This document shows, piece by piece, positions 7,099 through 16,173 of a stretch of DNA of 64,000 nt; position 1 is the stretch's first letter; the number at the start of each line of letters is the position of its first letter. The notes beneath the pieces are model-generated. The model ran no database searches. It was not told the origin of the DNA and worked only from the letters and a program-made list of their open reading frames with translations. The stretch is from positions 1 to 64,000 of the forward strand of contig NZ_JAMXSF010000003.1 of NCBI RefSeq assembly GCF_024124545.1, given 5' to 3'. The translations under genes were made by a program, and so were the position numbers. The stretch is from Pseudoalteromonas sp. XMcav2-N. GTDB lineage: Bacteria > Pseudomonadota > Gammaproteobacteria > Enterobacterales > Alteromonadaceae.

Positions 7099-8484
7099 AT
7101 GATGCAAAAATTCAAGCCAACGGCGATTGTACTTGCATTAAGTACAATTCTTCTGGGGTGCCAAGACAAAGGCCCTCAAAAAGAAAAAGTCACCATTGAA
7201 AAAAATCCATACCCAAGTACCTACCAGCCGCTGAGCAAGGGCTCTACACTTATCACCAATGCAACGGTTTTGACCGGTACGGGTGAACGTCTCGAAGAAA
7301 CTGATGTTTTACTTAAAGGTGGCAAAATCAGTCAGGTAGGCCAGGATTTATCTGCTCAGGCAGATGTGACCATTGACGCTCAGGGTAAGTGGGTTACACC
7401 TGGGATCATTGACGTGCACTCGCATTTGGGTGCTTATCCTAGCCCTTCCGTTGAATCACACGCGGACGGTAATGAAATCACAAAACCAAATACCGCTCAG
7501 GTTTGGGTAGAACATTCAGTTTGGCCACAAGATCCTGGTTTTAATCGTGCCCGTGAAGGGGGAATTACAACTTTGCAGATCCTACCTGGTTCTGCGAATC
7601 TGTTTGGTGGCCGTAGTGTGACATTGAAAAATGTGCCATCGCCAACAATGCAGGGTATGAAATTTCCAGATGCACCCTATGGCCTGAAAATGGCCTGTGG
7701 TGAGAACCCGAAACGCGTATACGGAGGCAAGGGCGTTGCACCTTATACTCGTATGGGTAATATGGCCGGTTACCGAGCAGCCTGGGCTGAAGCGAGTGAA
7801 TACAAGCAGGCATGGGAGCAATATGAAGCAGCCTATGCCGCTGGCCTGAATCCCGATGCGCCGAAGCGTGACATTCGTCTTGATACGCTTCGTGGCGTAC
7901 TGGACGGTGAAATCCTGATCCACAACCACTGCTACAAAGCGGAAGAAATGGCAATGATGATCGACTTGTCTAAAGAGTTTGGTTATCACTCGGGGACTTT
8001 CCATCATGGTATCGAGGCTTATAAAGTCGCTGATCTTCTGGCTGAGAACGGAAACTGTGCGGCATTGTGGCCAGATTGGTGGGGCTTTAAAATGGAAGCC
8101 TATGACATGGTACCGGAAAATGTTGCAATCGTGGATGCAGTTAAGAACTCCTGTGCGGTTGTTCACTCAGATTCAGACACGACTATTCAACGTCTGAACC
8201 ATGAGGCGGCCAAGATCATGAATACGGCAAATCAGGCTGGTTTCTCTTTGAAAGAACAAGATGCGATCAAGTGGATTACATACAATGCCGCTAAATCACT
8301 TGGCATTGAAGAGGTAACAGGGTCAGTCAAACAAGGCAAGCATGCAGACATCGTGATCTGGGATAGAAACCCGTTCAGTGTTTACTCTAAAGCTGAAACT
8401 GTTTATATCGACGGTGCCAAAGTATATGACCGCCATGATGAAAAATATCAGGCTGTAAGTGATTTTATGCTGGGTCAGCGCTAA
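7099..8484 (+). CDS. Amidohydrolase family lipoprotein (metal-dependent)
   Basis: A 461-residue secreted amidohydrolase. A lipoprotein signal ends in LLGC (about residue 21). The TIM-barrel metal site is readable: HSH in the strand-1 motif DVHSHLG, HNH, the FHHG motif, and a late HSDSD whose Asp is the usual catalytic and metal residue. The C-terminal part closes the composite beta-sandwich with the ADIVIWDRNPF signature typical of imidazolonepropionase/prolidase-like enzymes. Substrate unknown. Two in-frame ATGs are adjacent (7099, 7102). The next gene follows after 10 bases and is a paralogue, so they form an operon. Confidence 0.85.
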   Translation: MMQKFKPTAIVLALSTILLGCQDKGPQKEKVTIEKNPYPSTYQPLSKGSTLITNATVLTGTGERLEETDVLLKGGKISQVGQDLSAQADVTIDAQGKWVTPGIIDVHSHLGAYPSPSVESHADGNEITKPNTAQVWVEHSVWPQDPGFNRAREGGITTLQILPGSANLFGGRSVTLKNVPSPTMQGMKFPDAPYGLKMACGENPKRVYGGKGVAPYTRMGNMAGYRAAWAEASEYKQAWEQYEAAYAAGLNPDAPKRDIRLDTLRGVLDGEILIHNHCYKAEEMAMMIDLSKEFGYHSGTFHHGIEAYKVADLLAENGNCAALWPDWWGFKMEAYDMVPENVAIVDAVKNSCAVVHSDSDTTIQRLNHEAAKIMNTANQAGFSLKEQDAIKWITYNAAKSLGIEEVTGSVKQGKHADIVIWDRNPFSVYSKAETVYIDGAKVYDRHDEKYQAVSDFMLGQR

Positions 8485-8494
8485 GGAGTAAATG

Positions 8495-9736
8495 ATGAAA
8501 AAATTTAATGTTTCTTTATTGACTGGCGCACTGTTGGCTTCTTCAGCTGTGTTCGCTCAAACGACGGCTATCACCAATGCAACAGTCCATACGATGACTG
8601 AGGCCGGTGTGCTTGAAGGGGCAACGGTTGTTATTGAGAATGGCACTATCACGGCAGTCAATCCGGGTAATGTGTCAGCCGATAAGACAATCGATGCCCA
8701 GGGCAGAGTCTTGACACCTGGTTTCATAGGCTCAATGAATCAACTGGGATTGGTGGAAGTAAGTGCTGTTGCCGGCTCAAGAGATGGCGGCGATGATAAA
8801 GCTGGGATCGATTTTGATGCCAGCCCTGCATTCAACCCCAGGTCGTCACTCATTCCTTATGGTCGCAAAGGCGGTATTACGCAGAATGTTGTGATCCCAC
8901 ATGGCGGCAAAAGTATTTTTGAGGGACTTGCGTTTGTTGTTGACCTTTCCGGTGAATTCAACAGTGTACTTAAAACCAATACTGCATTAGTCATCGATAT
9001 GGATGCCAGCGGCAGCGGTTCTCGTGCAATGAAGTACAAGACTCTGACTGAAAAGCTGGAAGCGCAGCAGGAAAAGTTAGCCAAAGGCAAAAAGGACGAC
9101 AAGAAAGACGCTAAAAAGCCAAGTCGCGAAGAGCAGGTGCTCACCGCAGTACTTAAAGGCGAAATTCCTGTTGTTGCCGAAGTAGAGAGAGCGTCAGATA
9201 TCCTTGAAGTACTCAAGGTTAAGGAACAGTTCGATCTGAAGCTGGTATTATGGGGCGTTAACGATGCAGTATTGGTCAAAGATGAAATCGCCAAAGCCAA
9301 CGTGCCGGTGGTGATCAGTGCTGTTTCAAACTTACCGACTAGCTTCAGCTCTTTGCATGCTGACCTTACTAATGCGGGTAAGTTAGAGCGCGCAGGTGTA
9401 AAAGTCTTGTTGTCAGGATTTGCCTTCGAAGGGGCACACAACTTGTATCAGTTGCGGTTCGATGCAGGTATCGCGGTTGCCCACGGTATGACTCATGAAG
9501 GTGCATTGAAAGCGGTAACCAGTAATATAGCGGATACGTTTGGTCTGGATGGCGGTAAAATTGCCTCTGGTCAGCGTGCTGATTTAGTATTATGGAGTGC
9601 CGATCCATTTGAGTTCAGTACAACCTTAGACAAACTCTGGATTAATGGAGAAGAGGTCAGTACTGAGTCTCGTCACGATAAGCTCAGAGAGCGTTATACT
9701 ACCGACTCAGATATGCCAAGAGCGTATACTAAGTAA
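8495..9736 (+). CDS. Secreted amidohydrolase-like protein lacking metal ligands
   Basis: About 413 residues with a Sec signal peptide (cleavage after VFA). It keeps the beta-sandwich ends of the amidohydrolase fold (N-terminal AITNATVHT, C-terminal ADLVLWSADPFEFS), but the HxH position reads GFIGSMNQLG and none of the other expected His or Asp metal ligands is evident. A low-complexity charged stretch (KGKKDDKKDAKKPSREEQ) sits mid-protein. Inferred to be a non-catalytic partner of the upstream enzyme. The ATG at 8495 fits AAGGAG spacing better than the ATG at 8492. The operon ends at the terminator downstream. Confidence 0.8.
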   Translation: MKKFNVSLLTGALLASSAVFAQTTAITNATVHTMTEAGVLEGATVVIENGTITAVNPGNVSADKTIDAQGRVLTPGFIGSMNQLGLVEVSAVAGSRDGGDDKAGIDFDASPAFNPRSSLIPYGRKGGITQNVVIPHGGKSIFEGLAFVVDLSGEFNSVLKTNTALVIDMDASGSGSRAMKYKTLTEKLEAQQEKLAKGKKDDKKDAKKPSREEQVLTAVLKGEIPVVAEVERASDILEVLKVKEQFDLKLVLWGVNDAVLVKDEIAKANVPVVISAVSNLPTSFSSLHADLTNAGKLERAGVKVLLSGFAFEGAHNLYQLRFDAGIAVAHGMTHEGALKAVTSNIADTFGLDGGKIASGQRADLVLWSADPFEFSTTLDKLWINGEEVSTESRHDKLRERYTTDSDMPRAYTK

Positions 9737-9745
9737 ACGTTAAAT

Positions 9746-9773
9746 GAAAAAAGGCCCGTCAGGGCCTTTTTTA
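9746..9773 (+). terminator. Rho-independent terminator after the amidohydrolase operon
   Basis: GGCCC/GGGCC stem extended by A-T pairs to the flanking A and T runs, ending in T6. Likely bidirectional. Confidence 0.85.
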
Positions 9774-9898
9774 CTATTTTAGCAACTTAATTTCGCTGAG
9801 TAATTTGCGTTTAATCGTTAGAAAAGCAAGACCGCTGGCGCTGTTGAACAAGGCCGCCATAGGATATAATTTGGCTAAGTCTTAAGAGGTTATAGCGT

Positions 9899-10969
9899 TT
9901 GAAGTGGCAAGCTCTAGTCGATAATCGACAGCGATTTTTCTGGGTTTTACAAATTGCAGGCTGGATAGGCTATGCATTAGTAAACTACATCGGTTCAAAA
10001 GTATTCGAAATGCGCGATATTTACGTATTTGTGATCGTGCTAAATGCTTACGCCGGTTGTTTGATGACGGTGCCATTGCGCTATCTGTATCGCAAAGTAT
10101 GGAATGCTAAGCCTTTACTGCTGATCTTTGTCGTTTTTAGCGCTTCTTATTTTACAGGCACACTGTGGTCTGTAGTCCAAAAGTTCAATATGTGGGAAAT
10201 ATACCGACACGGCTATCGCCCTGAAGAGTGGTACTATTATCTGCAGCAAGGACTGGATTCAGTTTATATCATTCTTTGCTGGAGTGGCCTCTATTTCGGT
10301 ATTAAATACTATCAGTTGCTCCAGAGCGAACGGCAGAAAGCACTCAAAGCAAATACGATGGCACATGAAGCGCAGCTGAAAATGCTCCGTTATCAACTTA
10401 ATCCCCATTTCCTCTTTAACACATTAAACGCAATTTCGACTTTGATATTGGTGGAAGAAAACAAAGATGCCAATCAAATGGTGTCCAGGTTGAGTGATTT
10501 CTTACGGTATACACTAAATACCGATCCAATCAAAAAGGTCCCACTTGAGCAGGAACTACATGCGCTAAAGCTTTACCTGAACATTGAAAAGGTGCGCTTT
10601 GATGAACGCCTGGAAGTTGAGTTTGACATTACTGAGGATGCAAAACAGGCCTTGGTACCCAGTTTGATCTTACAGCCCTTAATTGAAAACTCGATTAAAT
10701 ATGCTATTGCGCATATGGCTAACGGTGGCAAAATTGAGATACGGGCTCAGGTCTTTGCCAATGAGCTATTGTTAGAAGTAGGGGATAACGGGCCTGGTGC
10801 TACAATCGAAAATGGCCAGCTAAGCAATGTACAAGGTGTTGGCATCGCGAATACCCAGGATCGACTGAAAACCCTGTACGAAAACAACTATTCATTTGTG
10901 CTTGCGCACAATACACCTTCAGGGCTGAAGGTGAATATACGAGTTCCTTTTGAAAAGGCTGAGAAGTAA
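9899..10969 (+). CDS. LytS/YpdA-type sensor histidine kinase
   Basis: A 356-residue membrane sensor kinase. Four hydrophobic segments occupy roughly residues 13-145, followed by a His-kinase domain of the PF06580 type with the motif QLNPHFLFNT (His170) and an HATPase region with QPLIENSIKY (N box) and GDNGPG (G1). These kinases autophosphorylate and pass phosphate to LytTR regulators. The start appears to be TTG at 9899 with AAGAGG upstream; no ATG lies close by in frame. The cognate regulator begins four bases after the stop. Confidence 0.87.
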   Translation: MKWQALVDNRQRFFWVLQIAGWIGYALVNYIGSKVFEMRDIYVFVIVLNAYAGCLMTVPLRYLYRKVWNAKPLLLIFVVFSASYFTGTLWSVVQKFNMWEIYRHGYRPEEWYYYLQQGLDSVYIILCWSGLYFGIKYYQLLQSERQKALKANTMAHEAQLKMLRYQLNPHFLFNTLNAISTLILVEENKDANQMVSRLSDFLRYTLNTDPIKKVPLEQELHALKLYLNIEKVRFDERLEVEFDITEDAKQALVPSLILQPLIENSIKYAIAHMANGGKIEIRAQVFANELLLEVGDNGPGATIENGQLSNVQGVGIANTQDRLKTLYENNYSFVLAHNTPSGLKVNIRVPFEKAEK

Positions 10970-10973
10970 AGTA

Positions 10974-11798
10974 ATGAGCAAAATCAGAACGCTAATTGTA
11001 GATGATGAGTCCCTAGCCAGAAAAGGCCTGGCGGTGCGCTTAAAACAGATAGAAGATATAGAGGTTATCGAGTTGTGTAGCTCTGGAGAGCAGGCGCTCG
11101 AGTTATGCTCAAGTCAGCAGATAGATCTCGTATTTCTCGATATTCAAATGCCAACCATGAATGGTTTTGAAGTAGCCAGGGCACTGAGTGAGAGTGTGAA
11201 GCCACTGCCTGCCATCGTGTTTGTCACTGCTTTTGATCATTATGCAGTAAAAGCCTTTGAAATTCATGCTTTAGATTACATCCTAAAGCCCGTAGACGAC
11301 AACAGACTAAAACAGGCGGTTGAAAAAGTGCATAGCTATTTGAAAACACAACAAGATAATGCTCACAAGAAAAAGCTCGCCAGCTTCGTTGCCGGGATTA
11401 CTGGTAATAATTGCGAAGAAATCCTGCGTAAACTGGCGACAGGCGACACGATTGAGGACAAAAAGTATCCTGAGTCAATTGCAGTAAAAGAGCAGGGAGA
11501 GATCATTCGTGTATCTGCCGCATCTATCCAGTGGATTGATGCTGCCGGAGATTACATGTGTTTGCATTGCTCCGATGGCCAGACACACATTCTGCGCAAA
11601 ACGATGAAAGAGCTTGAACAGGAATTAGATCCTAAGCTGTTTGTACGTGTTCATCGTTCTGCCATCGTCAATACTAAGCAAATTAGTAAATTGGTTACGC
11701 AAAGTAGCGGAGAGTATTTGTTGGTCTTGGAGAATGGTCAGGAACTGAAAGTAAGCCGCAGTTACAGAGACAAAGTAAAAGCTGCTTTAGCAAGCTAA
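10974..11798 (+). CDS. LytTR family response regulator
   Basis: A 274-residue regulator with a receiver domain (residues 1-120; acidic pocket DD at 10-11, phospho-acceptor Asp56 in VFLDIQMP, a conserved Lys in LKPVDD) and a C-terminal LytTR DNA-binding domain (about 160-270; IQWIDAAGDYM, VRVHRSAIVN). LytTR proteins bind promoters as phosphorylated dimers. It is paired with the preceding kinase. An alternative ATG at 10950 would overlap the kinase; the ATG at 10974 gives the standard receiver N-terminus. Confidence 0.9.
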   Translation: MSKIRTLIVDDESLARKGLAVRLKQIEDIEVIELCSSGEQALELCSSQQIDLVFLDIQMPTMNGFEVARALSESVKPLPAIVFVTAFDHYAVKAFEIHALDYILKPVDDNRLKQAVEKVHSYLKTQQDNAHKKKLASFVAGITGNNCEEILRKLATGDTIEDKKYPESIAVKEQGEIIRVSAASIQWIDAAGDYMCLHCSDGQTHILRKTMKELEQELDPKLFVRVHRSAIVNTKQISKLVTQSSGEYLLVLENGQELKVSRSYRDKVKAALAS

Positions 11799-11874
11799 TA
11801 CACTTGTAAACAGCTCTCTTATTGAGTAAGTGAGAATATATCCGGGCAGACATGCCACCCGGACATACGACTAC

Positions 11875-13308
11875 TTAAACGGTGACAATTTTCATTGTAT
11901 TGGTTGCGCCAATAGTTTCCATAACGTCACCGTGAGTCAGGATCACCGTATCGCCTTGTTCCAGCGCACCTGTTTCTACCAGTGTATTTAGCGCATCGCG
12001 AACGGTTGATTCTTCATTGCATTGAGTAGAGTCAAAATAAACCGGGTAAACGCCTCGGTAAAGTGCTGTCTGGCCAAGTGTTCTGGCATGTCGTGATAAT
12101 GAGTAGATTGGCAAGCCAGAACTAATTCTCGACATTAGTTTTGCCGTGTTACCCGACTCAGTTAGTGCTACGATGGCCTTCACTGAAGTCAGATGGTTAG
12201 CAGCGTACATTGCCGAGAGAGCCAGAGTTTCCGAAGTGTCGGTAAACATGCTGTCTAAGCGGTGCTTTGAAATATGGGTTTGTGGTTGAGATTCCGCACC
12301 GAGACAAACGCGTGCCATTGTAGCAACGGTTTCTTCCGGATAATCGCCTGCAGCCGTCTCAGCTGACAACATTACAGCATCAGTGCCATCGAGCACGGCA
12401 TTCGCCACGTCCATAACCTCTGCGCGGGTCGGCATCGGATTGTCTATCATAGACTCCATCATTTGTGTCGCGGTGATGACTGTTCTATTCAAAGAGCGTG
12501 CACGACTAATGATTTGTTTTTGTTTACCGACCAGTGCAGCATCACCAATCTCAACACCCAGGTCACCACGGGCAACCATAACGGCATCAGAAGCCAATAC
12601 AATGTCGTCAATGGCTTCAATAGACTCTACTGCTTCAGCACGTTCAATTTTGGCGAGTAACTGTGCATCTGATCCCGCTTTCTCTGCAAGCCCGCGTACA
12701 TAGCGCATGTCTTCACCACTACGAGGGAAAGAGACCGCTATGTAATCGACGCCTATTTCTGTGGCGGTCAACAAATCCTGTTTGTCTTTTTCAGTAAATG
12801 CAGGCGCTGTTAGCCCTCCACCGAGGCGATTAATGCCTTTGTTGTTCGAAAGCGTACCACCAACGGCAACAGTACAATTTACTTTATTGCCCGCTACTGA
12901 GTCGACAGTTAATTGAATAAGTCCGTCGTTTAACAGCAATAAATCGCCTGACTTCACATCATTTGGAAGCTCTTTATAATCGATACCTACAGATTCGATG
13001 GTCCCTTCGCCTTTTTCTAGCTCTGCGTCCAGTGTAAATTTAGCGCCTACAGCCAGTTCTACTTTGCCGTCTTTGAACGTTGATACCCGAATTTTTGGCC
13101 CTTGCAAATCTGCGAGAATTGATATGTGTTTATTGAGTTTTTTTGCAATGTCTCTGACAGCTTGAGCGCGATCTTTGTGATCTTGTGCGACTCCGTGGGA
13201 AAAGTTTAAGCGGACAACGTTTGCGCCTGCGCGAATGATTTTTTCTAAGTTGTTATCTCTGTCTGTAGCTGGCCCAAGTGTTGCTACGATTTTTGTGCGT
13301 CTAAGCAT
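11875..13308 (-). CDS. pykA: Pyruvate kinase, type II
   Basis: Converts phosphoenolpyruvate and ADP to pyruvate and ATP in the last step of glycolysis. The 477-residue protein begins [19 protein letters not shown], the PykA-type N-terminus, and contains the active-site segment [11 protein letters not shown] with its catalytic Lys and [10 protein letters not shown]. Length matches the AMP/sugar-phosphate-activated PykA class. It is divergent from gnd; the shared 321-bp region contains a 14-bp perfect palindrome and a HexR-like sequence, so sugar-responsive control is likely. Confidence 0.95.
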   Translation of the reverse strand: MLRRTKIVATLGPATDRDNNLEKIIRAGANVVRLNFSHGVAQDHKDRAQAVRDIAKKLNKHISILADLQGPKIRVSTFKDGKVELAVGAKFTLDAELEKGEGTIESVGIDYKELPNDVKSGDLLLLNDGLIQLTVDSVAGNKVNCTVAVGGTLSNNKGINRLGGGLTAPAFTEKDKQDLLTATEIGVDYIAVSFPRSGEDMRYVRGLAEKAGSDAQLLAKIERAEAVESIEAIDDIVLASDAVMVARGDLGVEIGDAALVGKQKQIISRARSLNRTVITATQMMESMIDNPMPTRAEVMDVANAVLDGTDAVMLSAETAAGDYPEETVATMARVCLGAESQPQTHISKHRLDSMFTDTSETLALSAMYAANHLTSVKAIVALTESGNTAKLMSRISSGLPIYSLSRHARTLGQTALYRGVYPVYFDSTQCNEESTVRDALNTLVETGALEQGDTVILTHGDVMETIGATNTMKIVTV

Positions 13309-13397
13309 CAGGTTCTCCTGTTGGCTTGTCTCGGTGACTTGATCTGGTTAACTTGCTGGGTTTTAAGAAAGAAATATCCTATAACCCTTTTTAACAT

Positions 13398-13412
13398 GCA
13401 AATTAAATTATA
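13398..13412. promoter_or_regulatory. HexR-like operator candidate
   Basis: GCAAATTAAATTATA matches 11 of 15 positions of the HexR consensus as I recall it (TGTAATTAAATTACA), including a contiguous AATTAAATTA core. HexR is known to control pykA in Shewanella. It is AT-rich, so chance similarity is possible. Confidence 0.35.
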
Positions 13413-13432
13413 TGATCTATATGAACTGATTA

Positions 13433-13446
13433 TGACACCGGTGTCA
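13433..13446. promoter_or_regulatory. 14-bp perfect palindrome, LacI-family-type operator
   Basis: TGACACCGGTGTCA is a perfect palindrome with a central CCGG, the form typical of LacI/GalR-family operators (central CG pair). It lies between the divergent pykA and gnd genes, about 125 bp before the pykA start and 185 bp before gnd. The cognate regulator is not in this window. Confidence 0.6.
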
Positions 13447-13550
13447 GGTGGCGTCAATCATGACTTTTCGTCAATGACTAGCCACACTTATCTGGTTTTG
13501 TTTAATTAACAAACAGATGTGTGGGATCGGTTAGGTAAGTTGTGCACTAC

Positions 13551-13578
13551 TGTATATCCCACTCAGCTGGGGTATAAT
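13551..13578 (+). promoter_or_regulatory. Candidate gnd promoter
   Basis: A consensus TATAAT at 13573-13578 is preceded after 16 bp by a weak -35 (TGTATA). The spacer holds a short inverted repeat CCCA/TGGG. Confidence 0.45.
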
Positions 13579-13629
13579 TAAGGTGTGTTACCGATATAGT
13601 ATAGAATTTGTTACCGAGGAGGAAACTTA

Positions 13630-15003
13630 ATGCAAGTTGCATTAGTTGGTTTGGGTGTGATGGGGAAAAACCTCGCGCTAAATTTAGTAGAACAGGGCAT
13701 GACATTAGTCGCCTATGATAAAAACCCGGATGCAGGTGCCGAGTTGTTGAGTTGCGCACAGTCATTGGGTATTGCTGAGCGCCTTCACATAGTTTCCGAT
13801 CTTGCTGACATGGTAAAACGATTGGACACACCAAGATCAGTTTTGCTGTTAGTTCCGGCTGGTGAGCTGGTGGATAAGGTGTGTCAGGATTTAATCGAAG
13901 CGGGTGTAGAAAAAGGCGATATCATTGTCGATTGTGGTAACAGTAACTACAAAGATGGCATTGCGCGTAAACTGAAGTACCAAAATAAATTTGAGTTTGC
14001 CACTATGGGTATTTCCGGTGGTGCAGAAGGGGCCCGACATGGCCCGGCTATGATGGCCAGTGGTTCTGAAGGCGGTTGGGAGCGTTTGATCCCTTGGTTT
14101 GAGAAAGTGGCCGCCACACATAACGGCGAATCTTGTTTTGCGCGTGTTGGTCAGTCTGCTAGCGGTCATTTTGTAAAAATGGTTCACAACGGCATTGAGT
14201 ATGCGCTGATGCAATTGATTGCCGAGATGTACCAGTTGTTACGAATTGGCACAGGCCGAACGCCAGCACAAGTTGCAGCGGTATTTAAAGAGTGGTCTGA
14301 AGGCGAGCTCAACAGTTATCTGCTGGCTATTTCCAGCCATATTCTTAGCCTGGAAAATGACCAAAATGAACCTGTGGTTGATCTGATTGATAATAAAGTC
14401 GGTGCGAAGGGCACTGGGCTTTGGACAGCACAAAATGCGCTGGAGCTAGGTATTGCGGTGCCCTCTTTGGTTGCAGCGGTACAGGCAAGGCATTTGACTA
14501 ACACCATAGATACACCAGCTGCGAAGGAAATGACTTATGCTAATCGTGATACGAACAGCGTTGAGCTGGACCTTAGCGAGCTAAGAGAAGCATTCTATTT
14601 TGCCAGCCTGCTTTGCTATCGTCAGGGCCTTGCGCTTATCAAAGGTGCATCCAGGTCTCACCAGTGGAAAGTAGATTTAGATAAGACGCTTCAAACATGG
14701 CGCGCGGGTTGTATCATACGAGCAGATTACCTGGATGATATCGCCAAAGGGGTTGAATTCATTGATACCCTGGAAGGGCCTGCAAATGCCCTGCGTAAAG
14801 TGGCAGGGCAAGCTATCCAAAGCGGCCTTGCATTCCCTGTGCTCACTTCAACGCAAACCTACGTTGCAACACTGAGCACACCTAGTAATGGCCACTTAGT
14901 ACAAGCGCAACGCGACTACTTTGGTGAGCATGGTATTAAAACACACAGTGGAGAGTCATGCCATTTGACTGATCTGACTGAGATAGATGCTAAAGTGAGA
15001 TAA
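13630..15003 (+). CDS. gnd: 6-phosphogluconate dehydrogenase, decarboxylating
   Basis: Oxidises 6-phosphogluconate to ribulose 5-phosphate and CO2 with NADP+, in the oxidative pentose phosphate pathway. The 457-residue protein has the N-terminal nucleotide site VGLGVMGKNLALN, the substrate motif GISGGAEGARHGPAMM and the catalytic Lys and His/Asn in HFVKMVHNGIEY. AGGAGG lies just before the ATG. It is divergent from pykA, so a shared sugar-responsive operator could coordinate glycolysis and pentose phosphate flux. Confidence 0.95.
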   Translation: MQVALVGLGVMGKNLALNLVEQGMTLVAYDKNPDAGAELLSCAQSLGIAERLHIVSDLADMVKRLDTPRSVLLLVPAGELVDKVCQDLIEAGVEKGDIIVDCGNSNYKDGIARKLKYQNKFEFATMGISGGAEGARHGPAMMASGSEGGWERLIPWFEKVAATHNGESCFARVGQSASGHFVKMVHNGIEYALMQLIAEMYQLLRIGTGRTPAQVAAVFKEWSEGELNSYLLAISSHILSLENDQNEPVVDLIDNKVGAKGTGLWTAQNALELGIAVPSLVAAVQARHLTNTIDTPAAKEMTYANRDTNSVELDLSELREAFYFASLLCYRQGLALIKGASRSHQWKVDLDKTLQTWRAGCIIRADYLDDIAKGVEFIDTLEGPANALRKVAGQAIQSGLAFPVLTSTQTYVATLSTPSNGHLVQAQRDYFGEHGIKTHSGESCHLTDLTEIDAKVR

Positions 15004-15016
15004 CCTTTGAAGCTCT

Positions 15017-15055
15017 AAAAAAGCCCGGTAGTTAATACAACTTCCGGGCTTTTTT
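15017..15055 (+). terminator. Bidirectional terminator between gnd and ansA
   Basis: AGCCCGG/CCGGGCT 7-bp stem with a 15-nt loop, flanked by A5 and T6 runs, so it can serve both convergent genes. Confidence 0.85.
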
Positions 15056-15073
15056 GTATATTCAGGAAGTTGC

Positions 15074-16084
15074 TTAGCGGGTCAACTCGCCACGCAGGTT
15101 ATCTTGCATGAGATGGCGAACCGTCTCTAATTCGAGACCCTGACTGAATAGGTAGTGTAATTTTGTCAAACAGGCTTCGAGTGTCATATCGTAGCCACTA
15201 ATCACGCCACAGTTAAGCAGTGCATTGCCAGTTGCGTAGCCACCCATATTGACCTGTCCCTGAATGCACTGGGTTAAATTCACAATGACAACGCCTCTGT
15301 CTGAAGCTGCTTTGAGCGCACTGAGGATATCTTCTTGCTGTGGGGCATTCCCGACGCCAAAGCTGAGCAGAATAAGTGCCTTAATGTCACTTTGCAGGAC
15401 ATTAGTTACCATAGTGCTGCTAATCCCGGGGTAAAGGTGCAGCACGCCAATAGGTTGTGACGTAACAGACGTAACCTGCAAGGCTTGATCGACATAAGGA
15501 CTTAACTCACCTTCGATCAACTGAATATTAATACCTGCTTGTGCGAGCGGCGCCATATTCGGTGATGCGAAAGCGTCAAACCCGTCAGCATGCGCTTTGA
15601 TGGCTCGGTTACCACGAAACAATTTATTATTGAAAAACAGGCTCACCTCAGCAATAGGATAGTTAGCAGCAAGGTACATAGCGTTAAGTAAATTAACCTG
15701 GCCGTCAGAGCGAAGCTGAGACAAAGGGATTTGAGATCCCGTGATGATTACAGGCTTAGTCAGATTCTCAAACATAAATGATAATGCTGAAGCTGTATAA
15801 GCCATGGTGTCTGTGCCGTGGAGCACCACAAACCCGTCATACTCTTCATACTTGCTTTTAATATCATCTGCTATCAGTTGCCAGTGCAGTGGGGACATAT
15901 CCGACGAATCGATAAGCGGGCAGTATTCATGAATGTCGAACAGGGGCATCTCTTCTCGGGTGAACTCTGCATTACTTTTGACCGTTTCTGTCAAATAGCC
16001 GGCAACAGGGACATAACCCCGGCTGGATTGCTTCATACCAATTGTACCGCCTGTGTAAGCGATATAGATTTTTTTTCTTTTCAT
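15074..16084 (-). CDS. ansA: L-asparaginase, type I (cytoplasmic)
   Basis: Hydrolyses asparagine to aspartate and ammonia. The 336-residue protein has both catalytic Thr motifs: TGGTIGM at residue 11 onward and HGTDTMAYTAS near residue 90. No signal peptide is seen, as expected for the cytoplasmic low-affinity type. It follows sppA as in E. coli (sppA-ansA), but a terminator-like hairpin sits right before its ribosome site, suggesting attenuated read-through or a separate promoter. Confidence 0.93.
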   Translation of the reverse strand: MKRKKIYIAYTGGTIGMKQSSRGYVPVAGYLTETVKSNAEFTREEMPLFDIHEYCPLIDSSDMSPLHWQLIADDIKSKYEEYDGFVVLHGTDTMAYTASALSFMFENLTKPVIITGSQIPLSQLRSDGQVNLLNAMYLAANYPIAEVSLFFNNKLFRGNRAIKAHADGFDAFASPNMAPLAQAGINIQLIEGELSPYVDQALQVTSVTSQPIGVLHLYPGISSTMVTNVLQSDIKALILLSFGVGNAPQQEDILSALKAASDRGVVIVNLTQCIQGQVNMGGYATGNALLNCGVISGYDMTLEACLTKLHYLFSQGLELETVRHLMQDNLRGELTR

Positions 16085-16094
16085 TCTGCTACCT

Positions 16095-16123
16095 AAAAAA
16101 AAGCCCGGAATTCAGTCCGGGCT
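16095..16123 (-). terminator. Terminator-like hairpin between sppA and ansA
   Basis: A perfect 8-bp stem (AGCCCGGA/TCCGGGCT, loop ATTCAG) is followed on the minus strand by a run of seven or more T, ending about ten bases before the ansA start. It either ends sppA transcripts or partly attenuates ansA. Confidence 0.75.
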
Positions 16124-16173
16124 AATTATATCAACTGCAGCATCACAATGCAGTCAAATCAAAGAGACATTCT

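Noticed and set aside
11830..11870. TCCGGG/CCCGGA inverted repeat between the LytTR regulator and pykA as a terminator
   Set aside because: Short stem, large loop and no T run on either strand.
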